Positions 15,322 to 26,300 of a DNA stretch of 64,000 nucleotides are shown piece by piece. Within the stretch, counting starts at the first letter, position 1. Every line of letters begins with the position of its first letter. Position numbers and translations under genes: made by a program. Source of the stretch: Smittia aterrima (taxonomy: Eukaryota; Arthropoda; Insecta; Diptera; Chironomidae); contig CP093831.1 of NCBI GenBank assembly GCA_033063855.1, positions 7,750,001 through 7,814,000 of the forward strand, given 5' to 3'. The notes under the pieces are model-generated. The model was not told where the DNA came from. It did not search any database and saw only the letters and a program-made list of their open reading frames with translations.

Positions 15322-15670
15322 TTGACTCGACTAATAAACATCGATCAATGGAATCAGAATTTTTCAGTTGAGCAATTTGTCTGCTCGAGTTTTGTAGTGG
15401 AAAAGAAAATATTATTGGACAAAGCCACTGCTTTGATCGAAATTGAAACCGAGGAATTGATTCATAAAACGATCAGAACACAATTCAATGGTTTCACAAT
15501 TTTAACAATAGCTCATCGCTCTAATACGGTTATGGACTCAGATAAATGAAATCATTGCCGAGTTTGATTCACCACAAAACCTTTTGTTAAACATTAATTC
15601 AATTTTTAAATAAATGCCAATGAACTCTGGTCTTGCTGAGGACTTGAATTATATTTTAAAGTTTCCTATT
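15322..15670 (+). pseudogene. Decayed ABCC/MRP-type ABC transporter fragment (second nucleotide-binding domain)
   Basis: One frame at 15322-15548 reads like the second half of an ABCC (MRP4-like) nucleotide-binding domain. It has a degraded signature motif (NFSVEQ where the family has NFSVGQ), a Walker B relic ILLDKATA (family ILVLDEATA), a stretch ELIHKTIRTQF, and then the H-loop region LTIAHRSNTVMDSDK. A stop follows, and the sequence resumes in another frame with EFDSPQNLLLN at about 15562-15594. After that come an in-frame stop and a last family-like piece, MNSGLAEDL, near 15620-15646. The catalytic glutamate after Walker B is lysine, the signature glycine is lost, and the VLVMD strand is missing. 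No splice sites rescue these breaks, and Walker A is not visible upstream. ABCC proteins export organic anions, but this copy cannot be functional as read. It is probably a truncated duplicate. Confidence 0.75.
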
Positions 15671-17033
15671 TTGTTGGCTTTCATCAGCAAATGAGAAATC
15701 ATTTGGCAATTCTATTGACAGGAACTTTCAGCAATTCCGTTTGTAAGTTACTTGAGCAAACAAAAAGATTTCTAGTGAACAAGATTGTGAGTAGCTTTTT
15801 TCTTTCTCAATTGCATTAAATTCAAATAACCTTTTCAGCAAACATTTCTTGTTTTCTTCTTAATGTACAACATTATTCCGTTTTTCGACTAGACATGGCA
15901 CTTTGTTGCACTAGCAGCTTTTCATTGAATGACTTAATGAAAGCAAATAGATTTGCAAATAGTAAAAGTTTTCCCTTTGACTCTTTTGCTTGCAGTAAAA
16001 CGAGCGCTTTACAAAAGATCGCTGTAAAGAAATGTAATCAAATTTGAGCTTTATTGCCGTATCATAAAACTCGAAATCGCGATACCCGAAAAATCAGTTT
16101 CCTTTTGAAGTAATTAAGTCTCTAAAAGAACCCAAACAAAGAAGATAATCTTACGAACTTCATAAATTTGATGATAATTGCCAATAATTGCCTCGTTATC
16201 GGTGAACCGTACTGATATTACTTGCTTTGTTGCTCGAGATAATTTGAAAGCCAATTTATGGACCAGCAAGTAAATGGCCCTTAAATCGTTTGAATCAAAG
16301 CAGAATAAGCAAACTTTGACGATGTTTGAAGAAGACGATGCGTAAATAAATTTCTTGTTGATGAGTTGAGCAAGAATAAATATTTGAAATTAAGAACTTT
16401 CTTAACGAAGCTGCTTCTGTCGTCTAGAAATTCATGAAAAAGATTCCTGCAGACTTTTAAAGTGAAGCAAAAGAAAATCTTTTGTAGGATTTCTGAGAAG
16501 TGATTTTGAAGTAAAACGAAGTTAATAAACCTGTTGAGAGAATTATAAAAGCGAGAAACACGAGAGATGTCTAGTCAAAGCTGAAGCTCCTACATTACTT
16601 CACTTGATAGGCAATCAACTTATTTCGTAAACAAAGCTTTTGAGATTCTCTCATGAAGAATCTCCGCAAAAATATTTTTAACATCCAAAAATTTATTAGA
16701 AGTTAAAATTTTCTTTGTCAAACAGAATCATAAAGTTTTAATTGAAACAACCAATTTGCCCTAAAGTTCTTCAAGTTTCAACATTTGTTCTAACGCTCAT
16801 AATAATTAAATTAAACTTTTCTATTCAAATCCTTTTCTATCACAGAAATATTTATGTTTGTGTTTCTAACACGTTGTAACGAAGTGATGTAATGTGCGAT
16901 GAATCGCTGCGACGTGCGGAATGTTTCTGTGCGAAATAAGCGGATATGTTTATGGCGATGTGGCTGTTTCCTTCTCAAATGAAGCGCCAGTAAAAATTCT
17001 CTAAGTCTGCACTAAATTTCCTACTCATGCTAT
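15671..17033. other. Non-coding stretch with the probable 3' UTR of Ork1
   Basis: No coding features were recognised here. The part nearest 17033 should be the 3' untranslated region of the minus-strand Ork1 gene, since the stop codon lies at 17034-17036. A minus-strand AATAAA occurs at 16692-16697. Confidence 0.5.
16692..16697 (-). terminator. Candidate polyadenylation signal for Ork1 (AATAAA)
   Basis: A canonical AATAAA hexamer on the minus strand lies about 340 bases beyond the Ork1 stop codon. The sequence is AT-rich and such hexamers arise easily by chance, so this is only a candidate. Confidence 0.3.
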
Positions 17034-20000
17034 CTACGAAGGCTTTGTTGAACTTGTTGAATCAGATTTCTGACGGCCAAGCTTTGTGAGCTCGTTGGGG
17101 TGCGCTAGGGATGAAGGTGTCGGTCGCCATGATAATTTTCGCTGAAAAGCGAGCACAGGCGACGCTTGCTGTGGAGGTGTTGTAGTGATTTGCGTATTTT
17201 GAGGCGTGTGAAACTGCCCAGGTGCTTTATCAAGATTTGATGGTCTCACGCTGAATCGTCGTTTCAGTGCAGGTTTCAATGGCTCGCCTGCAGTTGTTGT
17301 GTAGGGCGGAGGCGGGTAGATCGACGGATGTCTAATGAAAGGATTAGAATCACCTAAAATTCTGCCTCTGTCATAGTCAGCATTATCTCCTGATGTGCTT
17401 GTGTGGCTATAAAACCTCGTACGACCGCCCGTTGCTTTCCCAGCTCGAGCGTCCTGGTTTGTTTCACTAGTGCTTTGCTTCCCTTCAAGCGTGAAAAGCG
17501 AAGGCCTACGAATTTGAGATAAGTGGTCGGTACCTAGCTTTCTCTGCTTTTTAGCGTTCAGCATTTCCTGCGAAGTCGATAGCACAACGTCATCAGTGTG
17601 AACTTTCTCAATCGCTCTTATAAGATCAGCAATCGTAGTCGTTTCCAATAAATCTTGCTCTTCTTGGAAGCCTGGCATCGTAAACATGCTTGGTCGATGC
17701 TGAGTTAAGTAATTCTTCGAAAGACTTGACACAGACGCTCGACCCGTCTGAGTGCTTCGAAGATATTTCTGTGGATCCATCTCCGTTCCAGGGGCAAGGG
17801 AATGTCGCTTCATCATATTTGGCAGCTTATTCTTGAATGGGTTCAATTTTGACAGCAGATTCTTGTTTGTGGTTTCATTAAGTTTCATTGGTAAATCCTG
17901 AGAGAATTCCTCAGCAGCCATTTCAGAGTCGTAACGCAATTTCGTCTGCAACGAAGTTTTATAAAGATTTTCTTTAGGCTTCGCTGCTCTTGATCGCATC
18001 TTCTCAATTTCCTTGATTTGAGTGTTTGCTCCTGACCAAGTCCATTCAGTCGAAGCTACAACTGAATTTTCAATTGGAATTCTAACTTCCGATTTCGCTC
18101 TACAACGTGGATTGAGTCGTTGAGGTGGCGATGTGACATAACTACTTTCCGATGGTCCAATCGACCAGTCAGAATAATAATTGGGCTGTTCACTTGCCAA
18201 GATCTGTGAGTCGTAAAATCCGTGAATTCCCATGGCGCTGCTATGATTGCTTGTCGCAAGCCGTTGCTCGTCTTCATTAGCAACTCGATAACCACCCAAA
18301 GCTGAAACGACTTTTGCCAAAAGCTCTGCAGGAAGAACACCCGTTCGCCTCGAAACAGTTGCGAAAGTTTTCTCCTTGTCAATGTTACTCAAGTTGCTAT
18401 CGGATTGAGTTCTGTTAAGAGTCATTGTACTGATGCTACGAATTCTCTTCTGTTTTGACGTTACGCAAACAGAGTAAGCACGTGCCCTCACTCTGGGAAT
18501 TACTTTTTCTTCCTCTTCATCATCGTCGTCCATAAATAAGATGGGACATGACTGCGATTTGGGTATCCGGCATTCTCTCATTGTTTCTTCAGGGTCTTTG
18601 TATACTGGCTGCATGGTGTTGGTTGTCATACGATGAGCGAGGAAAGGAGAGAAAGAAAAACTCATAAAGTCATTTGGTTAACGCTCTTGTCACCTAATAA
18701 AGTAAAAGTCTGTAGAATGTTAGGAAAAATATCCACGAGGCGCGGTGTGGTTAAGCGTATCAAATGAGAAAGGGAAGAAAGAGAGAAAAGAAATTAATTT
18801 ATTCAAAGTTTGATCTCATAATGAAGCTCAAAGCTTTTCATAGCCGGTCGACCCGTTTTGGTCGATTTCAGTTTAAATAACAATTTTCCCTCTGCCACCT
18901 TCTCTCGCTTACCTTAAACTTTAAGAAGTAAACTTCATTTAGAATCTTCCTTAGATATCCAACGTCTTTTGTGACCCCATGCCAGATCTTTCGGTGCGTT
19001 TCCTTTAAATTTATGGCCAGGTTGTGCTCGATTCGCTTTATTCTCTTGCTATGGAGGCCTCTGCAAGATAAATTTTATGGATAGCTTATAAACTCAAAAG
19101 AGCCGACGCCATTAAAATAAGTAATGCTCGCCATGCTTGTAACATAAACTCACTTGATCAGAAATCCTATAATCATAACAAGATATCCAACTCCTATAGG
19201 ACGAAAACAAAATGTGAGAATGAAATTCGGAATTGAGATTTAAAAATATCGACGATGACGACCGCATTTGTAATGAGATTGTCAGTCCTATCGAAGAGTT
19301 CAGAGTTGTTGACTGTCATGGAAATCAAGCTTTCTTCGACTTGATGTAAAACATAACATTTCTGTCACTTAAGGGAAATGTAAAGCTTCGGAAAGCTTAG
19401 TCACCAGGTCCTCAAGACAAGATTTGACAGACAAGGTCGGCACAACAAGACATTGACGATTACCTGTGATGAACCAAAGGAGGATGAATAACTGATAGCA
19501 GACGAAGTACATGCCAAACTCTCGTTCTTGATGAGGCTGAAAGGTTGGGACGTAATCGCCAAAGCCTTGAGAAAATAAAAAGAAAACATTTTCCTTATTG
19601 ACGTTCGGATAAATTCTTTGTGTGAGAAAGGCTTTACCGATAGTTGTCAACGTGACGAAAGCGTAGTAAGCCGATATTGTGTAGTCCCATCCTTCGAAAT
19701 ATGTGAAGAGCATAGCCGGAAAGAATATAAAGACAATCATAGCCGGAAGCAGGTAAATGACGATTTGTCCGATCAAGCTTAACTTCGGTGGAACCCAATT
19801 GTGATTTGTTGATAGCTTGTACTTTTTATAGCGATTATAAACCCTCACGAACTGCAATGGAAAAGTTTGTCAGCCGCAAATATTTTATTTTCTCTCGGCT
19901 TGTCGTCATAACAAATGGAAAAAGTTTATTTTCCTGATTTTTATATTTCATTTTGCCCGCAAAGCACTCACAGTTTTTCCGAAAAAGTCTCCCATATAAG

Positions 20001-23000
20001 CGAAGAGAATGGCATGGACGGGGATACCTGTAAGTACAAAGGGCGACGCAGTAAGAAGGAGAGATTGCTTTATTGTTTGTTTGTCGTTTCCAACAGCAAA
20101 CTACATTATTTTATTTCATAGAAATAAATTAGAAATAAAAACTTTTACATACCAACAAGAGCGTACAAAATCATAAACATTCTCCCGAATGTGTTGTTCG
20201 GGGAAATATTGCCATAACCTTAATGAAGAGAATGGAGAAAGGTCATTGGGTGAAAAGTTATTAAAACTTGTGCAACATTTCAATTCAGGTTATCGTGATT
20301 GAAGTGTTGATGATGCTTTTTATTCAATTACGCATAACTGCTCTTGAGCTTGAGTTAATTACGGAAAAAGCAATAAAACACTCACCAACCGTCGAGCATA
20401 CGATGAAGGAGAAGAAGAAAGAGTGATAAAAGTTCCAAATATAAGGCGGCACGTACTCATCTTTCGAAGGATGTGTAACCGGCTGCTCGCAGTACTCCGA
20501 CACTTGAAGTGATAAGCGCGATAATCAGAAGTGGATTGCGTAAAGATTTGTTTGGCTTACCTTGATCTAAAACATCGTCTTGCGTTCGAGTATCATTGGG
20601 CGTAATGAATTTCAATAATAGAGCTTCAATGAAAGAAGTTTATCATTAGCGAAAGGACAATCAATTTGTTTGTGTTTTTTTTTGTTTGTTATCAAATTAG
20701 ATTGCGAAACAATTTATTGACGCGTCATTGCAAAAAAAATATCAGAAGCTGAAAGCTTAGTTAGTCAGCGATAAAAACAGAAATCAAAAATATCTGCCGG
20801 CAATAGAACTAGACAATCAGGTCGTTAATTAATTATTTAATGATTGACTCAGCGATAAGAAGAAATCATTAGGGATCGTTCACAAAACATCTTTCTGTGT
20901 TTTGATTGCAAACTTATCTAACCGGGAAATGTTTTCGTTTGTGATCTCTTGAGAAAATCACTCGAAAAGCTTTTTCTAAGATCCCACGGAACCTTTTAAT
21001 GAATGAAAAACATTTATCGAAGGTCGATGAGAAATATTTGTATTTTGGAGAATCGTGAATGAAATTTCTGATTTCCATTTTTGAGATTCAAAGAAATAGA
21101 TAAGCGAGGAATGTAAATCATTGTTGAACGTGCGAGCGATTACAATTAGCGGAAATTGATTGTGTGTTATGCTAATTTTAATGGGTAATCATTACACAAA
21201 ACGTTTGAATCGCGGAGAGATGCTGAGTTATCAGCTCATGCGAATGATTTGTGTGTTGACATAGTTTTGCCCTTGATTCGTGCTTGAATGAAACTAAATT
21301 CTCTGAACAAGTTAACGCTTCATATAACTTTGACTAAGTAAAGTTTGAAGGCAGATTGCTTGTAAATATTTTCAGCATTTGATTGGGAATTGAATGTTTA
21401 TCTATTGACCGAAATAATTAGTGATACAGATCTGATCACGTTGTGACGCTAATTTTCTGGGACAGCAAATCGTGATAACTTGTCAACTCGTCATGATTGT
21501 AGAGCTTCCGTCACAAGCTTTGCAGTGTTTTCCTTTAATACATGCAAATCACATTCCGAATATAAGCTGACACTAACAAAATCTGTATTTCATTCTCCCT
21601 CTTGCTTTGCACAAACAAAAAAGTGACGCGAGGAATTTAATACTCGTTTAACGATAATAATTCACCGAAAAATATTTGCTCACACATAATAATAATAACA
21701 AGTCAACGATAAAGCACATGATTGCCTTTCACGTCGAAGCCTTAAGCCTCACACACGGTTCTCATGAACTTGAGAATGCAAGTCAATAACGGTTGACTTG
21801 ATACTAACAATTCTTCTGAACTTGAAAGCATTTTCTGCTTGTCGCCTTCATGTTAAGATGTGTTCAATGAGCATGTTTATATAATTCCAACTTTTTATTT
21901 TCAGTAAGGAGCGACAACAGCAACACATAAACAGCAAAGTCATACTTGTCACAAGACCATTAAGCGATAATAACATGCTCCGCGTGCAAAATCGTGTTAC
22001 TTTATGACACAAGCTTGCTCACATTACTGTCTTCTTCTGCTTCGTCATGTTTCTCTTTGTTTAAACATGATCAGCGAAGTTAAAAACTGAAAAGCGCAAC
22101 AGACTGAAAGTTTCTATGAATTTGATCTAATCTCGAGAGAAACCATTTCAATTCCTTCCGGTTAGAAGCTTTGACCTGATTTACTTCAATAAAGTGAACA
22201 TTTAAACGAGCTTGTAAGAAGCTCAAGGAGTTTCATGATATCATGCTCAATCTTCTACTCGTCGTTAAGACAACGTCTGTGTTCTTCTTAATTAAAACTT
22301 GATGTTTTCCGCTCGCATCTAAGTATTCTCACATGAATTGCTCAGCTGAATAGCAGCAGAAAGATTGAAACTAATTAGCACAACAGACATTATGCATTCG
22401 CTTCTATGGATGACGATGAAGAAAGACGTCTCGTCGCCGCAGCAATTTCAATTCTTGTCGTGGTGAGATGCGGGAAAATTTTCTTCTCAACTCGCTTTCT
22501 CTCATCACGCATGATTTATCGCACGAGATTCTTTATACTTTCAAAAGCGTTATTAAGTTAATTTGTCAGTTCGCTATCTCTCCTAACATGGCAAGCATAA
22601 AAGGAAATCTCAACTGAGACTTAGACTGACGAAAAAAAAAGAAGAAGAAGAAAAATTAATCATTTTGATGAATCATCACCGTCACTTCCTCATTATTTAA
22701 GTGAAACTTAAAAGGTTTTGCTTAACTGATAGCAACGATATTTCTTATTTATTCCTTTGCCCCGATGGCCGTGACATTCTGTTTCTGTCATCTTTGAAAT
22801 GATCCGAGCAAATGTCGAATGCAAATCGGCCCGAGGTCAATTCCATAAATCACAAGACGTCGTTTCTTTGCTCTGCTCTGATCAATTTGTCGCAATTGTG
22901 TTCAGGCATCTGTTTTGGGCATCGAAACTAATTAATTCTTAATCGCTCGATACTGATGATGTTGAATTAAAACCGCAACAATGGAATTGCCGGCCCATTA

Positions 23001-23335
23001 TTTCTCGATTCTATTAATTCGAGATGTTTTTGCAATTAATATGAAATAGACTGAATTATGCTCGATTGGATCACTCAAAAAACTAATTTCATTCAACTGC
23101 GTTTAATTGAGTTTTTTTTCCATCGAAGCTTTTTGTCGCAAAAACCACACGCGACTAATGAAGAGGAGAACTGTCGATCTGAAAAATAGTTACCATTAAT
23201 TTCAATCCTCTCGGCGTATGCAACAGCTCGTCGTTCTGTTTCCAATTTGTGCTCGTTGTGATAGAACACGCTCGCTCCGAAGAAGAGGTATGAGATGTAG
23301 AAAGCGAGTAGTGACCACCATTGTCTCGGACTCAT
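17034..23335 (-). CDS. Ork1: ORK1-type two-pore-domain potassium leak channel, complete, ten coding exons
   Basis: Coding exons on the minus strand, in order: 23335-23194, 20623-20561, 20502-20386, 20218-20153, 20027-19972, 19851-19638, 19565-19464, 19193-19154, 19060-18913 and 18608-17034. They total 2523 nt, or 840 residues plus a TAG stop; all boundaries are GT-AG and the phases agree. The start is MSPRQWW, closely like the fly ORK1 amino end, and a first membrane segment covers residues about 5-25. The extracellular cap follows, with an N-glycosylation site at N57 and a cysteine at 73. Pore filter 1 is TVGYGN (106-111) and pore filter 2 is TIGFGDY (218-224); the last membrane segment lies at about 243-267. 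The cytoplasmic tail (268-840) keeps fly-like blocks: VTKDVGYLR, DSQILASE (449-456), EWTWSG (504-509) and KRHSLAPG (583-590). From family knowledge, ORK1 forms a dimeric background K+ channel that sets resting potential in neurons and muscle, and it is modulated by kinases acting on its tail. The fly protein is about 1000 residues, so this tail is somewhat shorter. 5' untranslated exons were not found. Confidence 0.95.
19566..19637 (-). other. Ork1: Ork1 intron 6: 72-nt stop-free intron inside the second selectivity filter
   Basis: The intron begins GTAAAGCC after ...ACT ATC G and ends TTTCTCAAG before GC TTT GGC GAT TAC. It therefore interrupts the codon for the first glycine of the TIGFGDY filter. 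Its length is a multiple of three and it contains no stop, so an unspliced transcript would stay in frame and insert 24 residues into the filter. Removal restores the exact family motif, so splicing is expected. Confidence 0.85.
20624..23193 (-). other. Ork1: Ork1 intron 1 (about 2.6 kb)
   Basis: This is the large first intron of the channel gene, bounded by GTAACT at 23193 and TTGAAG ending at 20624. It is AT-rich with a short GAA-rich run near 22642-22652. No alternative coding exon was recognised. The other nine coding exons are clustered within 3.6 kb, so this intron is the likeliest intragenic place for control elements. Confidence 0.7.
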
Positions 23336-26300
23336 TTTTCAAACGACCGAAAGTTTAATAAACTTTTCACAAAACTCGCTTCGATTATTTCAGGAGCAGT
23401 CTCGTTGAGATGAGATTTCGTTCAATTGTGCGATTCTAAAAACTTGTTCACTTTTAAATGTTCCAGCTCATTTGAGATTCACAGAATGTTTAGGCAAATG
23501 AGTTTAATTTATGAGTAATCAATTAAAGCACAATCAGTGTGCTAATTTAAGCGAGTTATAATTAAAGTTGTGATAACGAAACTATGAGAATACACTTTCC
23601 TTTTATTCCACAATCACTTGAGAATGTTAAATTTCTTGAGAGTTCTCTTTGCATAAAAGAAAAACTTTATAGAGCACACAATGAACTCAAAGCCAATGCT
23701 TTCATGCAAATATGCTTGCGAGTCAATGTCGTTTACAAATTCAGCACGTTCTGCAGAGCTTTAAGAGCTTTTTACAGCCACCCGATTGTTCAATGTTATA
23801 AATTGCACTCAACTACATGCAAACCGATAAAATTTCCGTTTAATTTGTTTATGAAGCTTTCTCCTGCTTCTGACGCTGCTTCGAGGAATATTAGGGAAGG
23901 TCCATTTGGAGCAGCAAAAGTTGGAGTATTCCCGTGAAAGAATATATCGGTTTGAACTTTATCAGTGAGCAATCCATAGTTGCCGCATAGTTTCGTCTCT
24001 CGACAGCTCAGCTGCTGAATTACTTTGACTTATCGACTTTTGTTTTTATTGGAGCGACCGTTGCATAAAGCAGCAACAGCACATGTGCTGTGGAACAAGA
24101 AAGAGAAACAAAAAGCATTAAAAAAGCAGTTTAAAACTTTTGTGAGTCTGACTTTACGAACTTTTTTTTTATTTAATATTAAAGTTCTCGTTTTGTTTTG
24201 ATAAGGAACTTTACAAAGCACACGCTTGAAGCACGTTGGGGAGATTCAAAACATTACTTAAGACACGTCATTACCGATAAGAATACAACTGCCGGTGTTT
24301 TCTAATCGAATTCTTTCCACGAAAGAAGTCAACTGTCGTCCGCACAAAGCAATCTTATCATGATCTTCATGAACCGGAAAGAGCGAAATTACACAATAAA
24401 TTAGAAATGAAATTTTTATTTGATGACAATGCGGAGGCTTTCAGTGAATAATGCAAGAGATTCTGATTGTCTTGCTCGATGTCGTTCACAGCAAGACACA
24501 GAAGATTGTGCGACAGACTTTTGGCAACTCATAAATTAGAAAACATCGGGGACAGCAATCTCAGCGAAATTTCAATCAATGTTTAAAGTCAATTCTAGGA
24601 TTTGACCGAGATTATCAAAGCCAGAGATGTTGAGAGTTTCCAGTCGCGACAAAATTGAAATCCTAATCACTTGCTGGGCGCCTTTGAGCTCAGCCCATCA
24701 CTGACCAAACCAACAAAGTGTCACATAACAACTCTGTCTCTCCGAAAAAGTCAACAAATTTATTCAATTGTCATGAAACCAATTCACTGAATCAGTATTT
24801 AATTTCACTCCCAATGAACTTGAATCTGCCATTCTTCAATTACACTCAGACCTATGTTAATGCGAGCTCGACAAGAACACATTTCGGGCCCTCTAATTTT
24901 AAATAAATGCGAATTGTTTGTTCTCGTGGTGCTGAGAATGATTAATTCTCGCATTTCAATTAAACAAGAGCGAGGGATGATCCGCACAAATTAAGATTGA
25001 AAAGGTTGTCAAATCAACATATTTTTTTGGTGCTGAGGGTTGCAAACTTTTTTATTTTTCGTTGGAAACGAGGCCAAATTTTCACTTGAAATTTAATTGG
25101 CGATTTACTTTTTTTTACCTCAAAGTTTATCGACACTTTTTTTATTACTCAATTGTAGACTTTAAAGTTTCTCGTGAGAACTTCGCGAAACGAATCAAAA
25201 GAAACGATCAGAAAAATTAATTCGAGCTGACAAGCTTTCGCAGCGAAATCCGTTCAATTACTGGACAGACGAATTTGTCAAATCGCGATTTTTCCTCCGC
25301 TTATATTTTGTTTTCATGCTCGATGCATGTAAGCGATTTCGATTGACGTGTCTACACTTTGAAAACTTAGTCGACTTCTTCCTACTAACACTCCAAGTGC
25401 ACTGCTCTTGTGTATCACCGCCATCATTTATTATCAGTCCACGTTTCTACTCATCGTCTGAAAGAATATTTCGATTTTAAAGCGAGTGAGAAAGAGAAGC
25501 GCAAAGCTTCAAGTGGTGTTCGTCGCGATAGCGAAAAAAAAGTGAGAGAGAGAGCAAAAGAAAATTTATTGCTCGACGCTATCAATCGATCTTCACCGAT
25601 AAATCGGCACTCGAAGTGTTTCTTATGCTGTTTCATTGAACTACATTGTTATCACCTTTTGTTGACTCTGCTTTTGTTGTTAAGACTTGTTGGATGCACA
25701 AGCAATCAATGTCGGTGCTTTGTTGTCTTCTCCTTAAGAAGTTGTTGATAAACACCTCTTGAAATCAACAACTTCCCACATTACACAACTCTTCTTTTAC
25801 CAATGAACAGCAATGAACGTCAAGGCAAGTTTGAGTCAATAAATTGAAAAGAAAAGTTATGGAAACTATCGAAATTAATCATTGAAAGCGATGTCGTAGT
25901 CGGGAATCGTTCATTTTGTCTAGTGTCGTTAGCAATATTTATCTCACTGCTCTTTGCGCTGAACACGGAACAAAGCAATTGATAAATCAATGGAGCAAAT
26001 TTTTTATCTTGTGGTTCTGTGCTCATTCCATTCTTTTATTATTTTCCCAAGAAAACCGAGAGGAAAACTCTTCAATCCGGAAATGAAACACTACATCAGC
26101 TCTTAGTTGACCTGGAAAAGCTTTCAACACAATGTTTTAATTGAAAACTATTTTTGCTTTGCTCTGGGATTAGACTTCAGGAGCTGTTTGAGTTTACTTG
26201 ACGAGATAAAGTTTGATTTTCTTGTTTCTGACGTGAAGGGTTAAACACAAAGTAAGCTTTAATAAGAGAGAGGGAGATTGACGATCTATAATAATTCTTG

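Noticed and set aside
18056..18382. 108-codon minus-strand frame inside the last Ork1 exon
   Set aside because: It is a shadow in another frame of the well-supported Ork1 tail.
19369..19463. Continuation of the Ork1 frame beyond exon 7
   Set aside because: The open frame runs on past the donor at 19463, but the next family block (VGYLVMIIGFLI) is found after a proper acceptor at 19194. The read-through is intronic.
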